A stretch of DNA of 64,000 nucleotides from Gemmatimonas sp. (GCF_027531815.1 NZ_JAPZSK010000006.1:1-64000), one strand, 5' to 3'. Numbered from the stretch's first letter, positions 55,824 through 64,000 are shown. The notes: generated by a model from the letters alone, not told the origin. Numbers and translations are program-made.

Positions 55824-57002
55824 TCAGAACGCCGCCAATTCTCCCCCGCACCGCTCGCAGTACCACTCCGTGGGCAGGTTCATGGTGCTGCACTCGGTGC
55901 AGCGCAGGGTCTTCTGGGGTTCGGCCGAGGCGGCGGGGGCGGCGGCGCTGCCGAAGGGAGCGGCCACGGGCGGCGCCGATTCGGCCGCCCCCTTGGGATC
56001 GATCACCGACCGGAGGAACGCCAAATCGTCGAACGGATCGGCGGCGTTGGGGGCGGGCTTCGGTGTCGCCGTCGCGGTGGAGCGCTCCATGCGCGTGTCG
56101 TGCTCGGGCTCGATGCCCTGCAGTGACTGTACGAACTGCGTGTCGGCCGGCCCCGTGGCCGTGCCGAACATGGCCAGCGCATGGTCCACCTCTGCCTGCT
56201 GGGCCACAGCCTCCGTCGACAGCGCCGGCGTAGCCAGCTGCGGTGCCGAGGGGGCCAACGGTACCGCAGGCTTCGGCGCCGGGACCGCGGCAATGCTGGA
56301 CGTATTGAAGAGCGCCGCGACGTCCGCGAGCACATCCTCGTGACGGTCCGCCGCCGGCACGGGGTTGTCGACGATGCCCGACACATGGATATCGAGCAGC
56401 GGCGCCTCTGACTCCGTGGCGGCACGTTCCGCGTCCACGGCGAGACCGGCGAGGGGCGTGGGCTCCGGGGAGAGCGTGACGACGGGTGTGGGGACCGACG
56501 CCACGTTCTGCCCGGCCGCCACATGGACACTCGGCTCGGCACTGGGCTCGGCGCTCGGTTCGACAGTCGGCACGGCGAACGGCTCGACGCGGGCGTTTGC
56601 CAGCAGCGCGCGGACCTCCTCCACTTCGGCCAACAGCGCGCCGCGTTCCTGACCCAGCGTGCCAATGCGGGCCTCGATGTCCTGCCGCACCGCGTCCCAT
56701 CGCTGGTGGTCGTATTCGCCCACCAGGTTGCGCAGCATCCCTTCGGCGAGTTCTTCTCCCAGCGACGACAGTCGTCCTTCGAGGTCGCCCAGTCGCTGCT
56801 CGAGTTCACCGCCGGACGTCGCGAGGGCGCCCACGTGTGCCTGGAGCTGTGTCAACACCCCTGCACGACGGCCCACGTAGTCCCCATGGACCCGCTCGAA
56901 CACGCGAGCAGGTGTCTCGGCTCGCTTGGCCTCGAGGGCAGCGAGCCACTCGTCATAGCGCTGGCGCTCCGCGACCAGCGCGCGCACTTCTTCGATGGAC
57001 AC
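55824..57002 (-). CDS. coiled-coil protein with C-terminal zinc ribbon, unknown function
   Basis: A 392-residue protein. Residues about 1-110 are a predicted coiled coil (SIEEVRALVAERQRYDEWLAALEAKRAETPARVFERVHGDYVGRR, LEQRLGDLEGRLSSLGEELAEG). About 120-365 is a low-complexity Ala/Pro/Glu/Val-rich linker. The last 27 residues form a CxxC...CxxC zinc ribbon (LRCTECSTMNLPTEWYCERCGGELAAF). I do not recognise the family. Such ribbons often mediate protein or nucleic-acid contacts. It is apparently monocistronic, with an unclear promoter in the 249 bases upstream. Confidence 0.75.
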   Translation of the reverse strand: MSIEEVRALVAERQRYDEWLAALEAKRAETPARVFERVHGDYVGRRAGVLTQLQAHVGALATSGGELEQRLGDLEGRLSSLGEELAEGMLRNLVGEYDHQRWDAVRQDIEARIGTLGQERGALLAEVEEVRALLANARVEPFAVPTVEPSAEPSAEPSVHVAAGQNVASVPTPVVTLSPEPTPLAGLAVDAERAATESEAPLLDIHVSGIVDNPVPAADRHEDVLADVAALFNTSSIAAVPAPKPAVPLAPSAPQLATPALSTEAVAQQAEVDHALAMFGTATGPADTQFVQSLQGIEPEHDTRMERSTATATPKPAPNAADPFDDLAFLRSVIDPKGAAESAPPVAAPFGSAAAPAASAEPQKTLRCTECSTMNLPTEWYCERCGGELAAF

Positions 57003-57112
57003 GACGGCTACTCCGTGAGGAGGGACGAGGGGTGAACTCCGGGAAGCTCACGGGGACGAACGGGTGAAGCAAGCACCGCGTACCTGACAGGCGACGATGA
57101 ATGGCACCCGCT

Positions 57113-57132
57113 GTCACGCCAAGGGGCGTGAC
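57113..57132. terminator. hairpin downstream of pyrC
   Basis: GTCACGCC-AAGG-GGCGTGAC lies about 120 bases downstream of the pyrC stop and upstream of the zinc-ribbon gene. It may end the pyr operon, though no U tract follows. Its GTCAC/GTGAC arms recur in the next palindrome. Confidence 0.4.
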
Positions 57133-57209
57133 GGATGTTACGTATTCGCTCGCGGCGCTGTGCACTGTGACACCATGAACCGGGAGCGTGCGACCCACCA
57201 GCAGCGCGG

Positions 57210-57225
57210 CGTGACGGGCGTCACA
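57210..57225. promoter_or_regulatory. CRP/FNR-type palindrome
   Basis: CGTGACGGGCGTCACA matches the TGTGA-N6-TCACA form of CRP/FNR-family sites except for the first base. It lies about 208 bases upstream of the zinc-ribbon gene and 27 bases after the pyrC stop. No CRP-family gene is in the window, so the regulator is unknown. Confidence 0.35.
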
Positions 57226-57251
57226 CCGCGCGTCCCGACCTGTGGGACCGG

Positions 57252-58550
57252 TCAGGCGCTGTAGACAAGGCGTCCACCGACCACGGTGTGCACCGCCTGT
57301 CCGGTAAATGCATGGCCGGCGTACGGCGTGTTCCGCCCCTTCGACTTGAAGCGCGTGGGGTCGCAGGTCCAGCGGCGGGCCGGATCGAACACCGTGACGT
57401 CGGCGAGACTGCCACGCGCGAGCGAGCCACCCGGCAAGCGGAAGATCTTCGCCTGTTTGCAGCTCATGGCGTCGACGAGCTGGGAGAGGGTGATGATTCC
57501 GCGCTGCAGCAGGTACGTGGTGTTGACCGCCAGCGCGGTCTCGAGCCCCACGATGCCATTCGGCGCGTCGGCGAACTCGCGCTCCTTTTCGTCGTAATGG
57601 TGCGGCGCGTGGTCGGTGACGAGCAGGTCGATGGTGCCATCGGCCACCCCCTGCTGCAGCGCCTCCACATCCTCGGCGGTGCGCAGCGGCGGGTTCATCT
57701 TGGCGTTGGTGTTGTAGCCGTCCACGGCATCTTCCGTGAGCGAGATGTGGTGCGAGCACACCTCGGCGGTCACGTTGATGCCGCGCTCCTTGCCCCAGCG
57801 CACGAGTTCCACCGACCCCTTGGTACTCAGGTGGCACAGGTGAATGTGGCCGCCAGTGCGCTTGGCCAGCAGGATGTCCCGAATGACATAGATCTCCTCG
57901 GCCTCGGCGGGGATACCCTTGAGCCCAAGCTTCGCGCTCATGATGCCCTCGTTCATGCTGCCGCCACGCGCGAGTGTCATGTCCTCGCAGTGCTCCGCGA
58001 TGGGCACGTTGAAGGCGCGCGCATACTCGAGGGCGGTGCGCATGAGTTGCGCGCTCTCCACCGGCTTGCCGTCGTCGCTGAAGGCCACAGCACCAGCGCT
58101 CACCATTTCGGCGATCTCGGCGAGCGTTTCCCCCCTCTGCCCTACCGAGATGGCACCGTACGGATACACGCGAGCCAGTCCGGCATTCTCTCCCTGGCGC
58201 TTCACGAAACCCACCACCGCCTGATTGTCGGTGACCGGCTTGGTGTTGGGCATGGCGCACACCGCGGTAATGCCGCCGGCCACGGCGCTGTGCGCCCCCG
58301 ACGCCACGGTCTCCACGTCTTCGCGCCCCGGCTCGCGCAGGTGCACGTGGACGTCGATGAAGCCGGGCGCCACCACCAGGCCGGTGGCATCGATCACCTC
58401 AGCGCCGTCCGGGGTGCCGAGCATCCCCCCGCAGGCCTCCACCACGCCGTGGCGCAGCAGCACATCGCCCACGGCATCGAGCCCCTGTGAGGGATCGATG
58501 ATGCGTCCGCCCTTGATGAGCAGGTCGCGCGTTCCGATCGGGTGCGCCAT
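57252..58550 (-). CDS. pyrC: dihydroorotase
   Basis: Third step of pyrimidine synthesis: cyclises carbamoyl-aspartate to dihydroorotate. The 432-residue class I enzyme shows its metal motifs in order: DVHVHLREPG (residues about 64-73), FSDDGKPVES, AEHCED, EVCSHHISL and the catalytic VTDHAPHH. The carboxylated-Lys position typical of class I is replaced by the DDG segment, as in related enzymes. It begins directly after pyrB. The 249 bases downstream (57003-57251) hold two palindromes and no gene. Confidence 0.95.
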   Translation of the reverse strand: MAHPIGTRDLLIKGGRIIDPSQGLDAVGDVLLRHGVVEACGGMLGTPDGAEVIDATGLVVAPGFIDVHVHLREPGREDVETVASGAHSAVAGGITAVCAMPNTKPVTDNQAVVGFVKRQGENAGLARVYPYGAISVGQRGETLAEIAEMVSAGAVAFSDDGKPVESAQLMRTALEYARAFNVPIAEHCEDMTLARGGSMNEGIMSAKLGLKGIPAEAEEIYVIRDILLAKRTGGHIHLCHLSTKGSVELVRWGKERGINVTAEVCSHHISLTEDAVDGYNTNAKMNPPLRTAEDVEALQQGVADGTIDLLVTDHAPHHYDEKEREFADAPNGIVGLETALAVNTTYLLQRGIITLSQLVDAMSCKQAKIFRLPGGSLARGSLADVTVFDPARRWTCDPTRFKSKGRNTPYAGHAFTGQAVHTVVGGRLVYSA

Positions 58551-59510
58551 CTATGCGTTTCCTTTCTTGGCCGCTTCAGCCAGTTCAGGCTTGCCACCGG
58601 CAAGCAGGTAGAGCACCGCCATGCGAACGGCCACCCCATTGGTGACCTGGTCGAGAATCACCGAATGCGGACCGTCGGCGACATCACTGTCGATCTCGAC
58701 GCCGCGATTCATGGGACCGGGGTGCAGGATGAGCAGGTCGCGCGACGCCTTCTCGAGGCGCGCGCTGGTGACGCCGAAGACGCGATTGTATTCGCGCAGC
58801 GACGGGATATAGCCGGCCTGCATGCGTTCGAGCTGCAGGCGCAGCACGTTGAGCGCATCGGCCCACTCGATGGCTTCCTCGATGCGGTTGAACACCGAGA
58901 CCCCCATGGCCTCGATGGCATTGGGGAGCAGCGACCGCGGACCGCACACCGCCACCTCGGCGCCGAGCTTGGTGAGCCCCCAGATGTTGGAGCGCGCCAC
59001 GCGCGAGTGGAGCACGTCGCCCACGATGCAGATGCGCTTGCCCGCGAGGTCGCCGAAACGATCGCGCAAGGTGAGCAGGTCGAGCAGTGCCTGCGTGGGG
59101 TGCTCGTTGGTCCCATCCCCCGCATTGATCACATTCGACTCGATGCGCTCGGCGAGGAACTGCGCCGCACCGGAGGCCCCGTGGCGAATGACGACCATGT
59201 CGATCTTCATCGCCTCGAGATTGCGCGCGGTATCGACGAGCGTCTCACCCTTGCTCACACTGGAGCCCGCGGACGCCACGTTCACGGTGTCGGCGCTGAG
59301 CCGCTTCTCGGCGAACTCGAAGGAGATGCGCGTGCGCGTGGAGGCTTCGAAGAACAGGTTGACGATGGTGGCGCCGCGCAGTGTGGGCACCTTCTTGATG
59401 GCGCGCTCGGAGATCTCGCGGAACGGCACGGCGGTGTCGAGCACCAGCCGGATCTGCTCGGCGGAGAGCGGCGCGAGTCCCAGCAGATCCTTGCCGAGGG
59501 GGCCAGGCAC
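58551..59510 (-). CDS. pyrB: aspartate carbamoyltransferase catalytic subunit
   Basis: Commits carbamoyl phosphate and aspartate to pyrimidines. The carbamoyl-phosphate motif [18 protein letters not shown] lies near residues 50-67. [35 protein letters not shown] and [12 protein letters not shown] follow in family order. The 319 residues fit the catalytic chain; no regulatory pyrI is adjacent. It lies 3 bases after pyrR and is directly joined to pyrC, so UMP-dependent control by PyrR would cover all three genes. Confidence 0.97.
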   Translation of the reverse strand: MPGPLGKDLLGLAPLSAEQIRLVLDTAVPFREISERAIKKVPTLRGATIVNLFFEASTRTRISFEFAEKRLSADTVNVASAGSSVSKGETLVDTARNLEAMKIDMVVIRHGASGAAQFLAERIESNVINAGDGTNEHPTQALLDLLTLRDRFGDLAGKRICIVGDVLHSRVARSNIWGLTKLGAEVAVCGPRSLLPNAIEAMGVSVFNRIEEAIEWADALNVLRLQLERMQAGYIPSLREYNRVFGVTSARLEKASRDLLILHPGPMNRGVEIDSDVADGPHSVILDQVTNGVAVRMAVLYLLAGGKPELAEAAKKGNA

Positions 59511-59513
59511 GGG

Positions 59514-60065
59514 TCAGCTCTCCTCGTCGCGGGAGACGATGAGCACTTCGTCGCGGCCGTCGAGTTCCTCGATGCACACATCCACGCGCTGACCGGGGGC
59601 GACATCGATGCGGCGCCCCACGATGTCAGCGTGGATGGGGAGCTCGCGGCCACCGCGATCCACGAGGACCGCGAGCGCAATGCGCGCCGGCCGACCAAAG
59701 TCGGCCAATTCGTCGAGCGCGGCGCGCACGGTGCGTCCGGTGTACAACACGTCGTCCACGATGACCACACGCTGATCATCGAGTGCCCAGGGCAGTGAGG
59801 TCGCCCCGACGACGGGGCGCGGCCCTACCGTTTGCAGGTCGTCGCGGTAGAGCGTGATGTCGAGCGCACCGGAGGCCACCGTGACCCCTTCCTGCGCCGC
59901 GATGATGCGGACGATGCGCTCGGCGAGTTGCACGCCGCGGCGTTGAATGCCGACGATGACGAGGTTGTCGCAGCCGGCGTTGAGCTCGATGATCTGGTCG
60001 GCCATGCGACGCAACGTGCGGTCAAGCGCACGCGCATCCAGCACGGTGGTTGGCTTCCTTGGCAT
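59514..60065 (-). CDS. pyrR: PyrR bifunctional regulator/uracil phosphoribosyltransferase
   Basis: A 183-residue PRTase-fold protein that in other bacteria binds pyr mRNA with UMP and promotes termination. The PRPP loop is VVIVDDVLYTGRTVRAALDEL (near residues 100-120), and VIVGIQRRGVQLAERI and LYRDDL match the family. The start at 60065 gives the family opening. A strong GC hairpin lies about 30 bases upstream, but I see no clear PyrR-binding loop or alternative antiterminator. Confidence 0.95.
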   Translation of the reverse strand: MPRKPTTVLDARALDRTLRRMADQIIELNAGCDNLVIVGIQRRGVQLAERIVRIIAAQEGVTVASGALDITLYRDDLQTVGPRPVVGATSLPWALDDQRVVIVDDVLYTGRTVRAALDELADFGRPARIALAVLVDRGGRELPIHADIVGRRIDVAPGQRVDVCIEELDGRDEVLIVSRDEES

Positions 60066-60094
60066 GGCGGACAAGTTAACAGCGCCACGCACGA

Positions 60095-60126
60095 AGCGGC
60101 GGGCGCCCCCCCGGACGCCCGCCGCT
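60095..60126. terminator. strong GC hairpin upstream of pyrR
   Basis: AGCGGCGGGCG, a 10-base loop, CGCCCGCCGCT. It sits between the small unknown gene and pyrR. It could end the former or form part of the pyrR leader. No U tract follows on either strand. Confidence 0.5.
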
Positions 60127-60165
60127 CCCCTACCCCTGCGTCCTACGTGGAGATCCTGCCATTGC

Positions 60166-60642
60166 CTACCATTCGTGATGCGATCGCGGCTGCTCGCTGG
60201 ACTTGGGCTTGGGCGACCAGAGACCGTGCAGCGGCGAGAGATGCCGCGCCGCCGTGCGTGCGGCCCGGAGCCGTGCCTTGTCGATGGGCGGCACATACGA
60301 AGTGGCCGCGTACATGGCGATGTCGGCGGCCGCCTCCATGGTGGCCAGCGCGAAGCCCAGTGACCAGTCGGGACCGTACGGGTGTGAATCCGCGCGCTCC
60401 TCGACGCCATGCCCGAAGGCCACGCACTTGTCGGCCGCTTCCTTGAGCGAGCGGCTGGAGGCCAGGTGCGCCACCACCACATGCAGTCCGTCCCGTCGGC
60501 CCATATGGTACGTGGGCGACTGGAGCGCGTCGCCGGCAGGCGCCTCGACCACCCCCGTGGCAATCCCCGTCAGCAGCACGCAGTGCTGCGAGAAGTAGCT
60601 GCGAATGGGATCGACCGGCGGTTCTTCGAGGATCGGGGACAT
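60166..60642 (-). CDS. hypothetical protein, 158 aa
   Basis: I do not recognise this family. From the ATG at 60642 it reads SPILEEPPVDPIRSYFSQHCVLLTGIATGVVEAPAGDALQSPTYHMGRRDGLHVVVAHLASSRSLKEAADKCVAFGHGVEERADSHPYGPDWSLGFALATMEAAADIAMYAATSYVPPIDKARLRAARTAARHLSPL. It looks soluble, with mixed helix and strand and several His residues (QHC, HHEW-type tail). A longer start at 60681 is possible. It lies between the ATP-grasp cluster terminator and the pyrR hairpin, apparently as its own unit. Coding bias (G/C third positions) is normal for the window. Confidence 0.65.
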   Translation of the reverse strand: MSPILEEPPVDPIRSYFSQHCVLLTGIATGVVEAPAGDALQSPTYHMGRRDGLHVVVAHLASSRSLKEAADKCVAFGHGVEERADSHPYGPDWSLGFALATMEAAADIAMYAATSYVPPIDKARLRAARTAARHLSPLHGLWSPKPKSSEQPRSHHEW

Positions 60643-60810
60643 GGCTGGTTCCGGCAGAATGGTGTCCAACGGTCGCGGCAATCGCCGCTTTCACCATACG
60701 GCTAGGGCAAGCGGTGTGCCGCGGTCGGGGCCGTTGGCCCGATGCATGTTTCCCTCTGAAATCGTCACTTTGAGGTGCCGGCGCTTACGGCCGGGGCCGC
60801 CACACGTTGC

Positions 60811-60858
60811 AACAAAACCACCGGCAGTGCGGCATGTGCGCCACACCCACCGGTGGTT
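60811..60858 (-). terminator. intrinsic terminator after the ATP-grasp genes
   Basis: On the minus strand the stem AACCACCGG/CCGGTGGTT encloses a second inner stem of 7 bp with one G.U pair, then TTTTG follows. It lies 31 bases after the second ATP-grasp stop and ends that operon. Confidence 0.75.
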
Positions 60859-60889
60859 CTTCCTTCTCAGGCAAGCGCCAGACGGCAGG

Positions 60890-62116
60890 TCAGCCCGCGT
60901 ACAGGTGCAGGTCGGTCCCCACGAAGTCGGCGAGCGCCTTGCAGGTGTCCCAGTCGGGGTGCCGGAGGGTCACGTAGCCGTCCGACAGCAGCGTGCTCTT
61001 CCAGTCGCGGCGTGGCGTGCCAACCGGCAGAAGATCGATGGCGCACAGGGCATCGCCCAGCCGGCTCTTGATGCGATCCAGCCCTTCAATGCGCTGGATG
61101 CGCCCCTGGCCGTGCGCCCGCTTCGTGATGCAGGCGCAGTTGAACTTGCGCTCGACGACGGGCGAAAAGGTGCCGTGCAGCTCGGCCTCGGCCCATCCGG
61201 CGAAGAGGTCGATGTCGCTGGCAAAGTTCATCAGGTCCACCGTGCGGGCACCGGGCGGCCGGGCCCCGATTTCGCCGAAGACCACTTCGCCATCGGACTT
61301 GCGGTACCATTCCATGTGCGTGAACCCGGTGTCGTAGCCGAGCACCCGGATGACCTGCTCCCCCAGCGCCATGCCGTCGGTGACCCAGGGGTTGTCGACG
61401 TGGCGGTACGAGAGCGTCTGGGGCGAGATCCACTCATTGGTACGGGCAATGAGCGGCCGCGGGCGGTAATGCCCCACATGGAAGTACTTGATCTCGCCGC
61501 CGGCGCAGATCGTGTCGTAGGTGAACTCCTCACCGTCGATGAACTCTTCCACGTCGACGGTTTCGATGTGGCCGAGCTGACTGATGGCCGCCGCCACCTC
61601 CTTGGCGTCGTCGCAGCGGAAGGTGTCCATGGACCCGGCGCCGGCGATGGGCTTGATGATGAGGGGATAGCCGACCACTTCGGCGGCCGCCCACACGTCG
61701 GCGGCGCTGCTGGCCACCGCATGATGGGGGACCCGTACGCCGCCCTCGGCCAGCGCCTGCTTCATGAGGTCCTTGTTGCGGAACTTGACCGCCTGCTCGA
61801 AGCGCTGGCCAGGCACGTCGAACGCTTCACGCAGGTGCGCCGCCAGTTCGATCCCCGGCTCCCAGAGGCAGCAGACGCGATCGAGCGTGCGGCTGCCCAG
61901 CCACCGGCGGATCTGCGCGATGGCGCTGGCGGTGTCGCTGAAGAGGTCGGGCACCTGCAAATAGTCGCTGAGGTGCCGGCGTGCCATTTCCGGCAGGTCG
62001 TGGGCGGGGCCATTCGCCACCCCCAGCACCTGCGCGCCCTGCACAGAGAGCCCGCGGGTGAAGAGCGGCATTTCCCCGGGGAACCCCGGGGTGATCATGA
62101 GAACAGTCTGCGACAT
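60890..62116 (-). CDS. ATP-grasp domain ligase, family unassigned (second of a pair)
   Basis: A 408-residue ATP-grasp enzyme. The start at 62116 gives MSQTVLMITPGFPGEMPLFTRGLSVQGAQVLGV, a Rossmann-like N-domain. The central and C-terminal ATP-grasp elements are FRNKDLMKQALAEGGVRVPHHA, LIIKPIAGAGSMDTF, VEEFIDGEEFTYDTICAGGE and the metal-binding FGEIGARPPGARTVDLMN. This class ligates a carboxylate to an amine or thiol by an acyl-phosphate. The substrate is unknown. It lies 52 bases after the first ATP-grasp gene, its divergent paralogue. Confidence 0.85.
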   Translation of the reverse strand: MSQTVLMITPGFPGEMPLFTRGLSVQGAQVLGVANGPAHDLPEMARRHLSDYLQVPDLFSDTASAIAQIRRWLGSRTLDRVCCLWEPGIELAAHLREAFDVPGQRFEQAVKFRNKDLMKQALAEGGVRVPHHAVASSAADVWAAAEVVGYPLIIKPIAGAGSMDTFRCDDAKEVAAAISQLGHIETVDVEEFIDGEEFTYDTICAGGEIKYFHVGHYRPRPLIARTNEWISPQTLSYRHVDNPWVTDGMALGEQVIRVLGYDTGFTHMEWYRKSDGEVVFGEIGARPPGARTVDLMNFASDIDLFAGWAEAELHGTFSPVVERKFNCACITKRAHGQGRIQRIEGLDRIKSRLGDALCAIDLLPVGTPRRDWKSTLLSDGYVTLRHPDWDTCKALADFVGTDLHLYAG

Positions 62117-62168
62117 GGAATTCCGATGAACGGTCGGAGGAGGGTGAGGCGGGAGCGGGAGCACGCCC

Positions 62169-63386
62169 CTACCTCAGCACCACGCGGATAGTGGAGATGA
62201 TACGCTCGAGCGCCGCCTGCACCACCCCGGTGTCGGGATGTCGCACGATAATGAACCCCTCACCCTCGTAGCTCCCGGTGGGTGACTGGCCGATGTGCGG
62301 GAGGCGGTAGTCGCAGATGAGGTGCCCCCATTCACGCTGCACCTTGTCGAGTCCCTCGATGGCGACCACGGTGCCCTGCCCCTGCCCCCGCAGGTAGGCC
62401 GTCCCCACGGCATATCGGCGCTCGGGCGGGGTGAAGGTGCCGTCCACCATGACTCGCACCCAGGCCCCGACAAAGTCCATGTCGTTGGCCCGCGAAATCA
62501 TCGTGGTCATGTTGGCCCCCGGCGGGCGGGCGGCGATCTCACTCACCGCGACGGAGCCGTCGGGGCGCCGGAACCACTCGCAATGCGAGACCCCGGTGGT
62601 CATGCCGAGCGCCCGCAGCGCCCGGTCGCCCACGGCGCGGATATCGGCGTAGCTGGGATCATCCACTTCCCGGGGTAGCAGCACCGTCCACTGAATCCAC
62701 GGCGTCTCCAATACCTCGAGCGGCGTGGGCGCGTAGCGAGTGAGCGAGTGCCAGACGGCGTGTCCGTTGATGCTCACCGTTTCCAGGGAGTGCTCGGTCC
62801 CGCGCAGGAACTCCTCGGCGAGCATGGGATCGTGCGCCGACGGGGCGTAGCGCTGCAGCACCTGCTCGAGTTCAGCCACGGTGCGTACCCGTTCCGTGGC
62901 CTTGGCCCCAGCACCGGCGGGCGGCTTGACCACAATGGGGAAGCCCACCTCGTTCACGAAGCGCCGCGCGTCGGCCGGATCGTGCACGAGCTGGTGCCGC
63001 GCCACCGGCACGCCGGCGGCGCGCAGGACGTTCTTCATGCGGGCCTTGTCGCGGAAGTTGTGCGCCGCGGTGGCAGGCAGCCCGGGAATGCCCAGGCGCT
63101 CGCGCACCTGCGCCAGCGGGAGCTGACACTGCTCATAGGCCGCGAAGCAGCGTGCCACCGCGCCGTGGGCGCCGGCAATGGCGTTCACGGCCCCCGCCAG
63201 TTGATCGGCGTTCGTGACGTCGGCCACTTGCCAGTGTGCTACCAGTCGTGAGCTCAACGCGGGGGCAAGCTCCGCCAGCTGCTGCTGCGCAACGACGGCG
63301 AGCCGGATGTGCGTCAGGCGCAGCGCCGCCTCGATCATCTGAGAGGCGGCCGGCGAAAAGAACGGACAGACGAAGATGACGAGCAT
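62169..63386 (-). CDS. ATP-grasp domain ligase, family unassigned (first of a pair)
   Basis: A 405-residue paralogue of the next gene. From the start at 63386 the N-domain opens MLVIFVCPFFSPAASQMIEAALRL. NFRDKARMKNVLRAAGVPVARHQL, IVVKPPAGAGAKATERV, AEEFLRGTEHSLETVSINGH and VSEIAARPPGANMTTMISRANDMDF give the full ATP-grasp core with both acidic metal ligands. It overlaps the M28 peptidase stop by one base (TAATG), so the two are coupled. The RPPG metal-loop variant is shared with its neighbour and suggests a common subfamily. Confidence 0.85.
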   Translation of the reverse strand: MLVIFVCPFFSPAASQMIEAALRLTHIRLAVVAQQQLAELAPALSSRLVAHWQVADVTNADQLAGAVNAIAGAHGAVARCFAAYEQCQLPLAQVRERLGIPGLPATAAHNFRDKARMKNVLRAAGVPVARHQLVHDPADARRFVNEVGFPIVVKPPAGAGAKATERVRTVAELEQVLQRYAPSAHDPMLAEEFLRGTEHSLETVSINGHAVWHSLTRYAPTPLEVLETPWIQWTVLLPREVDDPSYADIRAVGDRALRALGMTTGVSHCEWFRRPDGSVAVSEIAARPPGANMTTMISRANDMDFVGAWVRVMVDGTFTPPERRYAVGTAYLRGQGQGTVVAIEGLDKVQREWGHLICDYRLPHIGQSPTGSYEGEGFIIVRHPDTGVVQAALERIISTIRVVLR

Positions 63387-64000
63387 TATCGCTCCAGCTT
63401 GAATCCCGGATCGACGCCTGGTCGTTTCGGGGCGTTCGCCACGAACCATCCGGTGAGATACATCCACTGGGTCATGCGCGTGAGCTTGGGATAGTCGATC
63501 CGGTCGGGCTTGTCGCGCGGCGTGTGGTAATCGTCGTGCAGGTTGGTGGTATACATGACCGCCGGGACATTGAGGCGCGCATACGGGACGTGATCGCTGC
63601 GGAAGTACCAGCCTTCGGGGTGCATGGGACGGTCCCAGAGCGAGTCGAGCGAGAACTTGCCGGTCAGGGCGTTGGCCCGCAGCGCCATGTCCACCAGTTC
63701 CGTCGAGTTGCGATGCGGCGGCTGCACGCCGAGGAGACTGGCGGAATCCGGGTGGTTGCGGCCCATCATTTCGCCGTTGAGTACGGCCACGATGCTGGCG
63801 AGCGGCACCACGGGGTGCGCGGCGTGCCACCGGGAACCCAGCAGCCCACGCTCCTCGGCGCCGTGATACACGAAGAGCACCGAGCGCTTGCCTGGCTGTC
63901 GGGCGAACGCGCGCGCCGCGGCCAGCAGCGCCACACTGCCCGTGCCATTGTCGTCAGCCCCGGCCCAGACGGAATCGCCGTCGATCAGGTAGCGCACCCC
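63386..64000 (-). CDS. M28 family zinc metallopeptidase, partial (N-terminus beyond the window)
   Basis: The visible 204-codon C-terminal part of an aminopeptidase. The zinc ligands are GADDNGTGSVALL (Asp), HGAEERGLLGS (catalytic Glu-Glu), the NGEMMGR acid and the final His in DDYHTPRDKPDRIDY. Family members remove N-terminal residues or dipeptides, usually outside the cytoplasm. The 5' end and any signal peptide lie past 64000. It is translationally coupled to the ATP-grasp pair, which is unusual for a housekeeping M28 peptidase. Confidence 0.9.
   Translation of the reverse strand, partial: GVRYLIDGDSVWAGADDNGTGSVALLAAARAFARQPGKRSVLFVYHGAEERGLLGSRWHAAHPVVPLASIVAVLNGEMMGRNHPDSASLLGVQPPHRNSTELVDMALRANALTGKFSLDSLWDRPMHPEGWYFRSDHVPYARLNVPAVMYTTNLHDDYHTPRDKPDRIDYPKLTRMTQWMYLTGWFVANAPKRPGVDPGFKLER

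Noticed and set aside
60066-60165. PyrR-dependent attenuator in the pyrR leader
   Set aside because: A strong hairpin exists, but I found no PyrR-binding loop, no competing antiterminator and no U tract, so I list it only as a hairpin.

Overview
The window is a G+C-rich bacterial chromosome segment (roughly two thirds G+C by eye), densely packed with housekeeping genes that mostly lie on the minus strand. I infer a member of the Gemmatimonadota or a close relative, with moderate confidence. The grounds are a diderm envelope toolkit (LptE-like lipoprotein, stand-alone heptose adenylyltransferase, LpxH-like phosphoesterase, several lipoproteins) combined with the bacillithiol enzyme BshA, the GatCAB tRNA amidotransferase, HrcA/CIRCE control of groESL, a Bat/MoxR operon and a stand-alone scpAB. 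I see no prophage, insertion sequence or CRISPR array.

Layout. 1-850: a low-density end with a three-gene tRNA cluster (Pro-TGG, Arg-TCT, Lys-CTT) and its terminator. 880-6226 (minus): rdgB, rph, heptose adenylyltransferase, lptE-like, a lipoprotein, a HEAT/cyclophilin fusion lipoprotein and a thioesterase, divergent from lpxH-like (6311-7072, plus). 7095-11700 (minus): a DUF5683-like protein, ridA, tatD, secF and secD. 11778-19220 (minus): the translation/transcription operon rimP-nusA-ylxQ-infB-rbfA-truB-ribF, preceded by a promoter and an intrinsic terminator that look like an attenuator. 19463-21483 (minus): murA and pgeF. 21583-23102 (plus): a membrane coiled-coil protein and a zinc-dependent phospholipase-like protein. 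23071-31802 (minus): lipoprotein, serS, histidine kinase, pcrA, gatC, gatA, gatB. 31943-35850 (plus): roadblock protein, response regulator, manC, a GlmU-like protein and an MBL-fold hydrolase.

36057-38119 (minus): groES-groEL with a promoter and perfect CIRCE operator. 38245-55080 (minus): a nearly unbroken 17-kb run whose first genes are an M50 protease, scpA, scpB and rluB, then the Bat aerotolerance-type operon (moxR, DUF58, a Bat membrane protein, batA, a batB-batC fusion, a batD-batE fusion), then mutL, miaA, bshA, uppP and birA. Many neighbours overlap by ATGA. 55474-55725 (plus): rpsT. 55824-57002 (minus): a coiled-coil/zinc-ribbon protein. 57252-60065 (minus): pyrR-pyrB-pyrC. 60166-64000 (minus): an unrecognised small protein, two tandem ATP-grasp enzymes and a truncated M28 peptidase at the window edge.

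The most notable points are the rimP-nusA leader attenuator architecture, a pair of DnaA-box-like sites directly upstream of the promoter for the scpAB operon, fossil signal peptides inside the two Bat fusion proteins, a MurA with Asp in place of the fosfomycin-target Cys, promoters that abut start codons (leaderless mRNAs), and the paired ATP-grasp/M28 cluster as the best candidate for an undescribed pathway. Starts were moved downstream from the longest open frame wherever family alignment, operon overlap or a ribosome-binding site argued for it.
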